A stretch of DNA of 64,000 bases from Clostridium algidicarnis DSM 15099 (GCF_002934235.1 NZ_PTIS01000014.1:17653-81652); one strand, 5' to 3'. Shown: positions 26,857-35,859, counted from the stretch's first letter. Notes: a model not told the origin generated them from the sequence alone. Numbers and translations are program-made.

Positions 26857-29106
26857 ATGAAATATAAAATAAATTTTGAAATAGATAAATTAAATGAAAT
26901 ATGTGAATTTGCTTGTGAAGATATTTATAAAGAGAATGAAATTTATAATCCAAAAATACTTTTAAAATCCTTAGATAATGTTATCCGAGAAGGAATTAGT
27001 GACAAAGATTTGTTAAAATCCATAATTCAATGTGCTTTAGAGCTTACAAGTGCCTTAGAACCTAAGTGGGAATTTGCAGCTACAAAGCTTTATATGCATA
27101 ATTTATATACAAAGGTTGCTAATAACAGAGGTATCACAAATAACGATACAGGATACAATAATTTGTATGACTTAATAAATAGCCTTACAGACATGGGCTT
27201 ATATGGAAAGTACATATTAAAAAATTACAATAAAGAGGAAATTGATCAATTAGAAAAATATATAGTACCTAGTCGCGATTATTTATTTACCTATAGTGGG
27301 ATAAATTTATTATACAAAAGGTATCTAATACAAAATGGAGACAAAAAGGTTCTAGAGCTTCCTCAAGAAATGTTTATGGGGATCTCTATGCACCTAGCTA
27401 TGAAAGAAAAAAATAAATTATACTGGGCTAAAAGATTTTATGATATTCTTAGTACCTTAAAAGCCACTATGGCAACACCTACTATGTCCAATGCTAGAAA
27501 GCCTTATCATCAGCTTAGTTCATGCTTTATAGATACGGTTTCCGATAGTCTTCAAGGTATCTATAAAAGCCTTGATAACTTTGCTAAAGTATCAAAATTC
27601 GGTGGTGGTATGGGAATATACATGGGAAAGGTTAGAGCGCTAGGTTCAGACATAAGAAATTATAAGGGAGCCTCTGGTGGTGTTATTCCTTGGATTAAAC
27701 TTTTTAACGATACAGCTATTGCCGTAGATCAACTAGGTATGAGAACTGGCAGTGTATCTATATGGTTAGATGCATGGCATAGAGATCTCCCAGAATTTTT
27801 GCAGCTTAAAACCAATAATGGAGACGATAGAAAAAAGGCTCACGATGTATTCCCTGGTATAGCTTATCCAGATTTATTTTGGAAGCTAGCTGAAAATGAT
27901 ATAAATGCTACTTGGTATATGATGTGCCCACATGAAATAAAAAAAGCAAAGGGATATGAACTTTGTGATTTTTATGGAGAAGAGTGGGAAAAAAGATATT
28001 ATGAATGTATAGAAGATCCTAATATAGAAAAACGGGAGATTATAGTTAAAGATCTAGTAAAGCTTATAATAAAAAGTGCTTCAGAAACCGGAACACCTTT
28101 TACCTTTAATAGAGATATTGCAAATAAGCTAAACGCAAATAAACATAAGGGTATGATCTACTCCTCAAACCTTTGTACTGAAATAATGCAAAATATGAGT
28201 GCATTAGAATTCATTCAAGAAGAAATACAAGATGAAAACGGAGATACAATAATAATAGAAAAAAATAAGGCCGGTGACTTCGTTGTATGTAACCTGTCCT
28301 CCATAGTGCTTGGTCGTATTGATGTAACTGATGTTAAAGAGCTTGAACACATAGTAGAGACCCAAATTAGAGCCATGGACAACGTAATAGACTTAAACTA
28401 CTACTCTGTACCCTACGCTAAAGTTACTAATGCATCTTATAGGTCTATTGGCCTTGGAACTAGTGGATATCATCATATGCTTGTTAACAATAATATAGCT
28501 TTTGAAAGTGATGAGCATATAGATTTTGTTGATAAACTTTATGAAGACATAAATTATTTTGCCATAAAGGCAAGTATGAACATAGCAAAAGAAAAGGGTG
28601 GATATAAATATTTTAAAGGATCCGACTTTCAAACTGGAGAGTATTTTGATTTAAGAAACTATAACTCAGACCGTTGGAATGATCTTAGATCTTTAGTAAG
28701 TAAAAATTCTATAAGAAATGCCTATCTTTTAGCTGTAGCACCTAATGGTTCTACCGCAGCCATTGCAGGTACAACAGAAGGTATAGATCCTATAATGAAT
28801 AGATTTTACTTTGAGGAAAAGAAAGGTATAATAACACCAAAGGTAGCACCAGATATAAACGAGGAGAACTTTCATCTTTATAAATCCGCCTATGAAATAG
28901 ACCAACATTGGTCTATAAAAGCTAATGCTACAAGGCAAAAACATATAGATCAAAGCCAGTCCTTTAACCTTTATATAACAACAAGCTACACCATGAGACA
29001 AATATTAAACCTTTATATAGATGCCTTTAAACAAGGAATTAAAAGTATATATTATGTTAGATCAAAATCCTTGGTTGTAGAAAGCTGCGAGAGTTGTTCT
29101 GTATAA
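26857..29106 (+). CDS. nrdA: Ribonucleoside-diphosphate reductase, alpha (large) subunit, class I
   Basis: Reduces ribonucleoside diphosphates to deoxyribonucleotides with the beta subunit encoded next. Active-site residues are visible: the first redox Cys in SSCFIDTVSDS, the radical triad NLCTE (Asn, thiyl Cys, Glu), a paired Tyr region near the C-terminus (SIYYVRSKS) and the mobile tail cysteines ESCESC. At 749 residues it is normal, but I see no canonical ATP-cone motif at the N-terminus. I start at 26857, after AGAGAGGGG; an upstream in-frame ATG would run through the NrdR-like boxes. No nrdI is present, which favours class Ia-like over Ib. Confidence 0.93.
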   Translation: MKYKINFEIDKLNEICEFACEDIYKENEIYNPKILLKSLDNVIREGISDKDLLKSIIQCALELTSALEPKWEFAATKLYMHNLYTKVANNRGITNNDTGYNNLYDLINSLTDMGLYGKYILKNYNKEEIDQLEKYIVPSRDYLFTYSGINLLYKRYLIQNGDKKVLELPQEMFMGISMHLAMKEKNKLYWAKRFYDILSTLKATMATPTMSNARKPYHQLSSCFIDTVSDSLQGIYKSLDNFAKVSKFGGGMGIYMGKVRALGSDIRNYKGASGGVIPWIKLFNDTAIAVDQLGMRTGSVSIWLDAWHRDLPEFLQLKTNNGDDRKKAHDVFPGIAYPDLFWKLAENDINATWYMMCPHEIKKAKGYELCDFYGEEWEKRYYECIEDPNIEKREIIVKDLVKLIIKSASETGTPFTFNRDIANKLNANKHKGMIYSSNLCTEIMQNMSALEFIQEEIQDENGDTIIIEKNKAGDFVVCNLSSIVLGRIDVTDVKELEHIVETQIRAMDNVIDLNYYSVPYAKVTNASYRSIGLGTSGYHHMLVNNNIAFESDEHIDFVDKLYEDINYFAIKASMNIAKEKGGYKYFKGSDFQTGEYFDLRNYNSDRWNDLRSLVSKNSIRNAYLLAVAPNGSTAAIAGTTEGIDPIMNRFYFEEKKGIITPKVAPDINEENFHLYKSAYEIDQHWSIKANATRQKHIDQSQSFNLYITTSYTMRQILNLYIDAFKQGIKSIYYVRSKSLVVESCESCSV

Positions 29107-29180
29107 TTGGATAAAATAAATAAGTAAATACTATTGGTATAACCTGTAATACAGTATTTAGTAAAAGGAGACTATATATT

Positions 29181-30215
29181 ATGGATAAATTAAGCAGAAA
29201 GCCTTTATTTAATGAATTTGGAGATACTGAAGTATCTAAAAAGAAGCTTATAAATGGTAATACTACAAACTTAAATGATTTTAACAATATGAAATATACC
29301 TGGGCCTCAGATTGGTATAGGCAAGCTATGAACAATTTTTGGATACCAGAAGAAATAAACATGTCCCAAGACCTTAAGGACTATAAAATTCTTACAGAAG
29401 ATGAAAGGACAGCTTATGATAAAATACTTTCATTTTTAATATTCTTAGATAGCCTTCAAATGGAGAACCTAGGTAATGTAAATAACTATATAACAGCTAG
29501 TGAAGTAAATCTTTGCTTAACCATACAAGCCTTTCAAGAGGCTATACACTCTCAATCCTATAGTTATATACTAGATACCATATGTCCACCAGACAAGAGA
29601 AATGAAATATTATACCAATGGAAAGACGATCCTATACTCTTAAGTAGAAATAAGTTTATTGGAGACCTTTATAATGAATTCTTAGAAAATCCAATTCCGC
29701 AAAACCTACTAAAAACCTTAATGGCTAATTATATATTAGAGGGCATATACTTTTATTCTGGATTTATGTTCTTTTATAACCTTGAAAGAAACTCTAAGAT
29801 GCCTGGAAGCGTCCAAGAGATAAGATATATAAATAGAGATGAAAACACTCACCTTTGGTTATTTAGAAATATAATAAATGAGCTAAGAAAAGAAGAACCT
29901 CAGCTCTTTACAGATACCGTAGTAGAAGAATTAAGAGATATGCTACGAGTTGGAGTTGAAAATGAAATTGCATGGGGAATCTATGTTATAGGTGACAAGA
30001 TTCAAGGATTAAATAAAAAAGTTATATCTGAATATATTAAATACTTAGGTGACCTTAGACTAAAAGATTTAGGTATGAAGCCTCTGTATAATATAAAAGA
30101 AAACCCACTTCCTTGGGTAGACTTATATGCAGATGCAAACTCAGTTAAAACTGACTTTTTTGAAGCAAAGTCCACAGCCTATGCAAAATCAGCGACAATT
30201 GAAGATGACCTTTAA
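29181..30215 (+). CDS. nrdB: Ribonucleoside-diphosphate reductase, beta (small) subunit, class I
   Basis: A 344-residue ferritin-like diiron protein that carries the radical. Metal ligands appear in order: Asp in FLDSLQMEN, Glu and His in QEAIHSQSY (the Tyr after SQS is the expected radical tyrosine), and Glu/His in RDENTHLWLF. A GGAG site precedes the ATG. The gene follows nrdA by 74 bases and is expected to share its NrdR-controlled promoter. Directly after the stop, in the same frame, comes a decayed YmaF-like sequence. Confidence 0.94.
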   Translation: MDKLSRKPLFNEFGDTEVSKKKLINGNTTNLNDFNNMKYTWASDWYRQAMNNFWIPEEINMSQDLKDYKILTEDERTAYDKILSFLIFLDSLQMENLGNVNNYITASEVNLCLTIQAFQEAIHSQSYSYILDTICPPDKRNEILYQWKDDPILLSRNKFIGDLYNEFLENPIPQNLLKTLMANYILEGIYFYSGFMFFYNLERNSKMPGSVQEIRYINRDENTHLWLFRNIINELRKEEPQLFTDTVVEELRDMLRVGVENEIAWGIYVIGDKIQGLNKKVISEYIKYLGDLRLKDLGMKPLYNIKENPLPWVDLYADANSVKTDFFEAKSTAYAKSATIEDDL

Positions 30216-30221
30216 TAAATA

Positions 30222-30359
30222 GAAGCAACAACTGGGCCTGATATCCCTATTCCTAACAGTAATAAACACGTTCATCTTGTAAATGGAGTAACTACACTTG
30301 ATGATGGGCATTTCCATGAATTTCTTTTTACCACACAAATTAATAGTCCTCTTGTGTAA
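30222..30359 (+). pseudogene. Remnant of a YmaF-family protein
   Basis: An open stretch of 45 codons, in the nrdB frame but beyond two stop codons and with no start codon or ribosome site. It reads KHVHLVNGVTTLDDGHFHEF, matching the histidine pattern HxH...GxTT...GHxH of the YmaF family. Only this central/C-terminal part is present, followed by a stop and a terminator. It is either a truncated gene or the leftover of one fused to or lost beside nrdB. Confidence 0.55.
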
Positions 30360-30377
30360 ATAAGGGATTAATATAAT

Positions 30378-30404
30378 GAGAGAAGGCACTTATGCCTTCT
30401 CTTT
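30378..30404. terminator. Bidirectional terminator between the nrd operon and a Mur ligase gene
   Basis: Stem GAGAGAAGGCA / TGCCTTCTCTTT with a three-to-four-base loop, between convergent transcripts. Confidence 0.85.
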
Positions 30405-30409
30405 ATTCA

Positions 30410-31699
30410 TTACTTATATAACTTTTCTTTTCCTATGCTTTCTAGAAATTCATTAACTACAGGTATTACAGAATCAAGGCATTGAGTAAATAATACTATA
30501 AATTCTCCTTCCCTGGCATCTTTCATACAATTAGCTAATGCTTCTTCCTCTTTATATATTACTTTAACCTTAGTTATATCAAAATCTTTATTATCCATGA
30601 CTCCTTTCATAATAAGTCTTGCGGACTCTCCTATGTTCCTGTTTCTTAAGTCTTTTTGCTCCCTTATTATTATATTATCACTGTATTTTGTAGCTATATA
30701 ACCAAGTTCCCTTATATATTTATCTTGCCTATCTCCAGCTGCCCCTATTATTGCCGTTATAACTTTAGGATTCAGGGATTTAACTATATTAAATACCTCA
30801 ATAAAAGATTCTGAGTTATGCCCATAATCTAATACTAAATTAAACTTACCCATATCTATTATGTTTTGTCGTCCTGCATTGATACTTAAATCACATTTAA
30901 TTGTTTTAATCACATCTATAATATCAGTTAAATTAGGATAAATCTCAATTACAGCCATTATTGTAGCCATTACATTTTTAATATTACTTTTAGAAATACC
31001 ATTGTGGGTAAAAGGTAATTCTCTAATATCTGCTATTGGTGTAAGTTTATTATTATTAAAATATATAATATAGTTATTCTCTACAAACATGCCTTCATAG
31101 CCCATATCTTTGTGTTTTTTCATACTATAATCAAAATCTATACCAAATAAACAAACTCTTTTTCTACCTTTTAAAGATTCCATTAACAAAGGATTGTTGC
31201 AACAAACTATCTTGCCATCAGGATGAATTTCATCAAATATTACAGTCTTTATCTTAATAATATCCTCTATACTGTTTAATCCTCCCATGCCTATATGATC
31301 CTCTGATATAGATGTGAACACAGCTACCCTAGCTTTCTTGTAACCAAGACCTTTTTTAATTATCCCACCTCTTGCAGTTTCAAGCACGGCCACCTCAACC
31401 TTACTGTTACTCAAAACCTTTCTCGCACTATAAAATCCCGTGGTATCACCATCCATTATTTTATCGTTACCTATGAATATTCCTCCTGTAGAAGCTAACC
31501 CAGAAATATATCCAAGTCTCCTTAATACAGTATGAATTAGCCTTACAGTTGTAGTCTTACCGTTAGTTCCTGTAACCGATATAATTGGAATATCAAATAC
31601 CCTTTCATTATTGATTTCATAAGTAACCTTATCACTAAAATCATTTAATCTTTTCTTTGTATTTATACCGCTTAATTCAAAAGATTCTATAGTCCTCAT
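30410..31699 (-). CDS. Mur ligase family protein (cyanophycin-synthetase C-terminal-like), without ATP-grasp domain
   Basis: A 429-residue ATP-dependent amide ligase fold. It has P-loop VTGTNGKTTT (about 43-52), LETARGGIIKKGLGY (about 116-130; the same motif as in cyanophycin synthetase CphA), SEDHIG, a Mur ligase C-terminal domain (AAGDRQDKYIRELG) and NAGRQ. It lacks the N-terminal ATP-grasp half of CphA and the MurT zinc motif, so it is neither a complete CphA nor MurT. It lies 32 bases after a DUF1657 gene at the end of the spoVA2-type operon, which suggests a spore role. The substrate is unknown. Confidence 0.8.
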   Translation of the reverse strand: MRTIESFELSGINTKKRLNDFSDKVTYEINNERVFDIPIISVTGTNGKTTTVRLIHTVLRRLGYISGLASTGGIFIGNDKIMDGDTTGFYSARKVLSNSKVEVAVLETARGGIIKKGLGYKKARVAVFTSISEDHIGMGGLNSIEDIIKIKTVIFDEIHPDGKIVCCNNPLLMESLKGRKRVCLFGIDFDYSMKKHKDMGYEGMFVENNYIIYFNNNKLTPIADIRELPFTHNGISKSNIKNVMATIMAVIEIYPNLTDIIDVIKTIKCDLSINAGRQNIIDMGKFNLVLDYGHNSESFIEVFNIVKSLNPKVITAIIGAAGDRQDKYIRELGYIATKYSDNIIIREQKDLRNRNIGESARLIMKGVMDNKDFDITKVKVIYKEEEALANCMKDAREGEFIVLFTQCLDSVIPVVNEFLESIGKEKLYK

Positions 31700-31731
31700 A
31701 ATATACGCACCTTCTTTGCAATATATTACTC

Positions 31732-31938
31732 TTACTGTTGTTTGTATTGTGGTTCTTCTTGTTCTATATATTTTTGTCTTCCCTTTAACACGTCAACCGC
31801 ATTATCAAGTTGCTGAGAGATTCTATTAAAATCTTTTTTTGCTTGTTGATCTTCAGTTTCTAAAGCAAATGTCTTAATTGTAGCTGCTGCTCCTTGTAAT
31901 CCTGCAACTGCTTGTTGCATTTGAGTTCCAACTGTCAT
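31732..31938 (-). CDS. DUF1657 protein, spore operon
   Basis: A 68-residue, all-helical protein of the DUF1657 family (FALETEDQQAKKDFNRISQQ, ending EEPQYKQQ). A paralogue of the same length opens the operon at 34712-34918, and the same fold is fused to the C-terminus of the DUF421 protein here. It lies 32 bases after spoVAE. Such proteins accompany SpoVA proteins in spoVA2-type operons; the molecular role is unknown. Confidence 0.88.
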   Translation of the reverse strand: MTVGTQMQQAVAGLQGAAATIKTFALETEDQQAKKDFNRISQQLDNAVDVLKGRQKYIEQEEPQYKQQ

Positions 31939-31970
31939 ATTATCACCTCCTTTACATGGTTTTTATTTAA

Positions 31971-32327
31971 TTATCCTTTAGGTTTAAATATTAGAGCTGC
32001 AATAAATCCGAAAATTATTGCAGTGGAAACCCCTGATCCGGTTATCTCGAAGATACCAGTAAGCACCCCAATAATACCATCACGCTCTGCCTCCATTAGT
32101 GCTCCCTTTACTAAGGAGTTCCCGAAGCTACTTATGGGTATAGATGCACCTGCACCTGCAAACTTTATTAGCTTATCATATATACCAAATCCACCTAAAA
32201 TACTTCCTACTACAACTAAGGTGCACATAGTGTGAGCTGGAGTAAGTTTTAATAAATCCATCATAAGTTGACCAATAACACATATTGCACCACCAACTAG
32301 GAAGGCATAAACAAATTTTATCATCAT
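31971..32327 (-). CDS. spoVAE: Stage V sporulation protein AE (SpoVAEb)
   Basis: A 118-residue inner spore-membrane protein with four hydrophobic segments and the conserved FAGAGASIPISSFGNSL. With SpoVAC and SpoVAD it forms the channel system moving Ca-dipicolinate into the forespore and out at germination. It resembles SpoVAC in its membrane core (GAGTAVPITGFANS there, GAGASIPISSFGNS here), reflecting their shared origin. It lies 17 bases after spoVAD in the operon. Confidence 0.95.
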   Translation of the reverse strand: MMIKFVYAFLVGGAICVIGQLMMDLLKLTPAHTMCTLVVVGSILGGFGIYDKLIKFAGAGASIPISSFGNSLVKGALMEAERDGIIGVLTGIFEITGSGVSTAIIFGFIAALIFKPKG

Positions 32328-32344
32328 AATATTTCAACCTCTTT

Positions 32345-33346
32345 TTATATTTCTATAGATACTGCATGCGCTACAGAAGGTATACTTTCTTTTTGTTGGT
32401 ATGACATAGGCGACATCAATGCTCCTGTTGCAACAATTAATATCTTTTTAAGGTTTCCCTTTTTCATTTCATTTAAAAAGTGTCCATAAGTTACAGTAGC
32501 AGCACATCCACATCCACTAGCTCCAGAAAATACTGGCTGATCATTTTTATATATTAACATTCCGCAATCTGTGAACTTTTCTTTTGGCATTTTTAAACCA
32601 TGCTCCTTTAATAAAATTGATGCAAGTTCATGGCCTACCTTACCTAAATCACCAGTAGCTATGATATCATAATAAGAAGGATCAATCTGTAAGTCTCTAA
32701 AATGAGCTTCAATAGTATCTACAGCTGCGGGAGCCATAGCTGATCCCATATTAAATGGATCAGAAATACCCATATCTACTACTCTTCCTATCGTCGCAGA
32801 AGTAACCTTTGGTCCATTTCCTTCTGATGCTACCAATGCTGCCCCCGCTCCTGTAACACTCCACTGAGCAGTAGGTGGTTTTTGTCCACCATACTCTGTA
32901 GGATATCTAAATTGTTTTTCTGCCGCTGCATTATGACTAGAGGCAGCTGTCAATATATGTTTAGCAAATTTACTGTCTACAATTAAAGATGCTAAAGCTA
33001 GACCCTCCATAGCACTAGAACAAGCACCGAATATGCCAAGGTATGGTATTCCAAGAGTCCTAGCCGCAAAGCTACTAGAAATAATTTGATTCATAAGGTC
33101 TCCACTTATAAAAAAATCAATGTCTTCTTTTTTCATGTTTGCCTTTTTTATTGCCCTTTCACAGGCATGCTCTAATAAAACCTTTTCTGCCTTTTCAAAG
33201 CTATCCTGTCCTAACCATATATCTTCATGAAGTATATCAAAATCTTCAGCTAAAGCCCCTTTTGCCTCAAAGGGTCCACCTACAGCCGCAGATGAAATTA
33301 TTGTAGGTTTAGATTCAAAAATCCATGATTGATGTCCTTTTATCAT
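32345..33346 (-). CDS. spoVAD: Stage V sporulation protein AD (SpoVAD), dipicolinate-binding
   Basis: A 333-residue protein with a thiolase-like fold that binds dipicolinic acid on the membrane surface. Typical motifs: ESKPTIISSAAVGGPFEAKG at the N-terminus, the cysteine in GIFGACSSAMEGL, SHNAAAEKQFRYPTEYG and the C-terminal SGCGCAATVTYGHFL. It abuts spoVAC, whose stop it touches, so translation is coupled. Confidence 0.96.
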   Translation of the reverse strand: MIKGHQSWIFESKPTIISSAAVGGPFEAKGALAEDFDILHEDIWLGQDSFEKAEKVLLEHACERAIKKANMKKEDIDFFISGDLMNQIISSSFAARTLGIPYLGIFGACSSAMEGLALASLIVDSKFAKHILTAASSHNAAAEKQFRYPTEYGGQKPPTAQWSVTGAGAALVASEGNGPKVTSATIGRVVDMGISDPFNMGSAMAPAAVDTIEAHFRDLQIDPSYYDIIATGDLGKVGHELASILLKEHGLKMPKEKFTDCGMLIYKNDQPVFSGASGCGCAATVTYGHFLNEMKKGNLKKILIVATGALMSPMSYQQKESIPSVAHAVSIEI

Positions 33347-33826
33347 TTACATTCCACCTAACCACATTATAGTAATTTTAATAATTGAAACTACAAAGGC
33401 TGAAAAAACTCCAAAGGCAATAACAGAACCAGCTATTTTAAACATATTTCCACCCGTTCCAAGCACATAACCTTCACTTCTATGCTCAATGGCAGCTGAT
33501 GCTATTGAGTTAGCGAAGCCAGTTATAGGTACAGCTGTTCCAGCTCCAGCCCACTGAGCAATTTGATCATAAACTCCAAACCCTGTAAGAAAAACTGAAA
33601 TAATAATCAATACTGCTGAAGTGGGGCTACCTACTGTATTTTCGTTAAAGTTAAAGTAATTTATAAATATTAGCTCTAGCCCTTGACCTACAGCGCATAT
33701 AAAACCACCTACAAGAAAAGCTCTAATACAATTAAGTAATACAGGCCTTTTAGGTTCTATACTTGTTGAAAGTTCTTGGTATTTTTGCTGATTAGGAGTT
33801 AACTTTTTGTTTTTTTTATTAGACAT
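33347..33826 (-). CDS. spoVAC: Stage V sporulation protein AC (SpoVAC), mechanosensitive channel subunit
   Basis: A 159-residue membrane protein. It has a basic N-terminus, then YQELSTSIEPKRPVLLNCIR, the family hallmark, and four or five membrane segments with GAGTAVPITGFANSIASAAI and EHRSEGYVLGTGGNMFKIAG. In Bacillus, SpoVAC acts as the mechanosensitive release channel. It lies 11 bases after the 2Duf-like gene. Confidence 0.95.
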   Translation of the reverse strand: MSNKKNKKLTPNQQKYQELSTSIEPKRPVLLNCIRAFLVGGFICAVGQGLELIFINYFNFNENTVGSPTSAVLIIISVFLTGFGVYDQIAQWAGAGTAVPITGFANSIASAAIEHRSEGYVLGTGGNMFKIAGSVIAFGVFSAFVVSIIKITIMWLGGM

Positions 33827-33837
33827 TTTTCCACCTT

Positions 33838-34698
33838 CTAACGTAATAAATATGGTTTTAACTTTTTAATAATTTGTTTTAATTTTTCTGCATTTTTAAT
33901 ATACATATCCTTTGCCTCTTTATCCTCTGTTTCTAAAGCAAAAGACATGAAATCAGCTTCACTTTTTTCTAAATCAGCATAAAGCAACTCTTTAGCATTT
34001 GACTTTGGGGATTCTATGCTATCATCAAAAAGATCTAAATATAAGTCACCTGAAGAATCTACTTGACCTATAAAGACATTTTCTAAAGTAACTCCCATAC
34101 CTTCTAACTTAGTTTTAAGCCATCCTTGATTCAATCCCATATTAGTAAGTCCTCTATCTAAAACATTCCCATCTAATATTACTGTTTGAGTTTGAGATTT
34201 TGGGGGAATCTTTATTCCTAAATCATAAGGGGTAATGGGACTTTTATCAGATTTTAGACCTACATTTATATCTCCTGTGGTTTCCATTATTGCAAACTCA
34301 ACATCAGCTAAATTAAATGCACCTTTACTACGCAACTCTTTTAAAAGCTCCTCACCAGTAAATCTTACTTTACTTAAACTCTCTTCCATGACCTTACCAT
34401 CTTTTATAAGTATTCTTTCTTTACCATTAACCATGTCATGTACCCACTTGCTTTTCATACATGCATAGTCTAGTGCAATAGAAAATAGGCTCCAGGTTAA
34501 TAAAATAATCATGCCTAAAAAGAAATTTGTAATTATATTTAATGACATTAAGGAAACTATAATGGCTATAACCACATAACTTATGAAATTAAAGGGCGTT
34601 GTATTAGACATACTTCCTGTTCCTAAAATCCTCGTTAAAATTAAAGTTACAAATAATAAAATTATTGTCCTTAGTAATATCATCAATTCAATGCTCAT
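33838..34698 (-). CDS. DUF421 (YetF-like) protein with C-terminal DUF1657 domain, 2Duf-like
   Basis: A 286-residue protein with three N-terminal membrane helices (about 5-80), a cytosolic DUF421 domain (WVHDMVNGKERILIKDGKV to GLNQGWLKTKLEGMG), and a C-terminal DUF1657 segment (about 215-286; FMSFALETEDKEAKDMYI). This two-domain build matches 2Duf of the mobile spoVA2 operon in Bacillus, which raises spore wet-heat resistance and changes inner-membrane properties. It is the second gene of the operon, between a DUF1657 gene and spoVAC, the same context as in Bacillus. That it does the same job here is inference. Confidence 0.88.
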   Translation of the reverse strand: MSIELMILLRTIILLFVTLILTRILGTGSMSNTTPFNFISYVVIAIIVSLMSLNIITNFFLGMIILLTWSLFSIALDYACMKSKWVHDMVNGKERILIKDGKVMEESLSKVRFTGEELLKELRSKGAFNLADVEFAIMETTGDINVGLKSDKSPITPYDLGIKIPPKSQTQTVILDGNVLDRGLTNMGLNQGWLKTKLEGMGVTLENVFIGQVDSSGDLYLDLFDDSIESPKSNAKELLYADLEKSEADFMSFALETEDKEAKDMYIKNAEKLKQIIKKLKPYLLR

Positions 34699-34711
34699 AA
34701 TGTTACCTCTT

Positions 34712-34918
34712 TCAATTGCCTTTATATTGTGGTTCCTGAAGCTCTAAAACCTTGATTCTATTTTCTAAGTCTTCTATAATTTCTTTTGTTTCTAATAGTG
34801 ACTCTTCATATATATCTTTTGCTTCCTTCTTTTGTTCTTGAATAGAGTAGATCTTTAAAGTACTTTTAATCCCTTTTAAACTTGCTAATGTTTGATTTAC
34901 TTTAGATGCTACAGTCAT
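34712..34918 (-). CDS. DUF1657 protein, first gene of the spore operon
   Basis: A 68-residue helical protein (MTVASKVNQTLASLKGIKST, ending LQEPQYKGN), a paralogue of the 31732-31938 product. It starts the operon DUF1657 - 2Duf - spoVAC - spoVAD - spoVAE - DUF1657 - Mur ligase. The upstream region carries a 28-bp direct repeat. Forespore (sigma-G) expression is expected from the SpoVA context, but I could not place a convincing sigma-G promoter. Confidence 0.87.
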   Translation of the reverse strand: MTVASKVNQTLASLKGIKSTLKIYSIQEQKKEAKDIYEESLLETKEIIEDLENRIKVLELQEPQYKGN

Positions 34919-34974
34919 TAGAAATCAACTTCCTTTCTTTAATATTTACCTTGAACCTTTTATATAAATATAGT

Positions 34975-35040
34975 TTAACAATTAAGTTCCTTTTTATTCA
35001 TTAAGATTATGCTTAACAATTAAGTTCCCTTTTATTCATT
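34975..35040. repeat. 28-bp direct repeat in the divergent spore-gene promoter region
   Basis: TTAACAATTAAGTTCCTTTT followed by ATTCATT occurs at 34975-35002 and 35013-35040, 38 bases apart, with one or two differences. It lies between the divergent spoVA2-type operon and the DUF421/DUF4363 pair and could be a repeated regulator site or a duplicated promoter. Confidence 0.65.
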
Positions 35041-35121
35041 CACTTATAAGTTTAAAATTATTATATTTATATCGTATAATATTTTAAGATTAACCTAATA
35101 CTAATTTCAAATATATTTTAG

Positions 35122-35844
35122 ATGGTGATAAAATTGAATGAAGCATTAGTAGTTTTGGTAAGAGGGCTAATAGCCTTTTTTACACTTCTTATTTTTACGC
35201 GATTTCTTGGTAAAGAACAAATAGCTCAATTAACCTTTTTTGACTATATAGTTGGAATTACAATTGGATCTATTGCCTCATCACTTACAGTAGATCTTGC
35301 TAGCTCTGCTTGGCCTCACTGGGTAGGTCTTTTCACTTGGGCTGCTTTTTCTGCCATATTACAACTTATTACTTTACATTCTAAAAAGGTTACTAAGTTC
35401 GTTAATGATAAATCGGCAATTATAATTCATGACGGCGTAATCCTTGGAGATAACCTTAAAAAATCTAAATTTACCCTTGTGGATATCTTAGGATTACTTA
35501 GATTAAAAGACATATTCGACTTAAACCAAGTAAAGTTCGCAATACTTGAAACAAACGGACAGCTTTCCGTTTTAACAAAAGATGAATTTTCAAACATAGT
35601 ATACAGCATGGATATAAAGTTAAAAAATCAAGATGTAAACAACGAATTAATATTTAACGGCATGATAATTGAAGATAATTTGCCTAAGTATAAAATAGAC
35701 CGAAAGTGGCTTTTAAAAGAATTAAATAAACAAGGTTTTGAAAGTCCTCTAGAAATATTTTATGCTTATCTTGATTCTTCTAAAAAGTTAAAAGTTGATA
35801 CTTACAAAAATAAGATTATCGATATAAAAGATATATATAAATAG
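35122..35844 (+). CDS. DUF421 (YetF-like) membrane protein
   Basis: A 240-residue protein with three N-terminal membrane helices and a cytosolic DUF421 domain (GIIDHG-like IIIHDGVILGDNLKKSKF; DRKWLLKELNKQGF). It lacks the DUF1657 tail seen in the paralogue across the divergent promoter. A GATGGTG region precedes the ATG. It abuts the DUF4363 gene. YetF/YdfS-type DUF421 proteins are spore inner-membrane proteins in Bacillus; a spore role is likely here. Confidence 0.87.
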   Translation: MVIKLNEALVVLVRGLIAFFTLLIFTRFLGKEQIAQLTFFDYIVGITIGSIASSLTVDLASSAWPHWVGLFTWAAFSAILQLITLHSKKVTKFVNDKSAIIIHDGVILGDNLKKSKFTLVDILGLLRLKDIFDLNQVKFAILETNGQLSVLTKDEFSNIVYSMDIKLKNQDVNNELIFNGMIIEDNLPKYKIDRKWLLKELNKQGFESPLEIFYAYLDSSKKLKVDTYKNKIIDIKDIYK

Positions 35845-35859
35845 GTGGTTGTGTTTATT

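Noticed and set aside
26857..30215. Class Ib (NrdEF) assignment for the ribonucleotide reductase
   Set aside because: No nrdI or nrdH nearby and no NrdE/NrdF-specific features seen; class Ia-like is the safer call.
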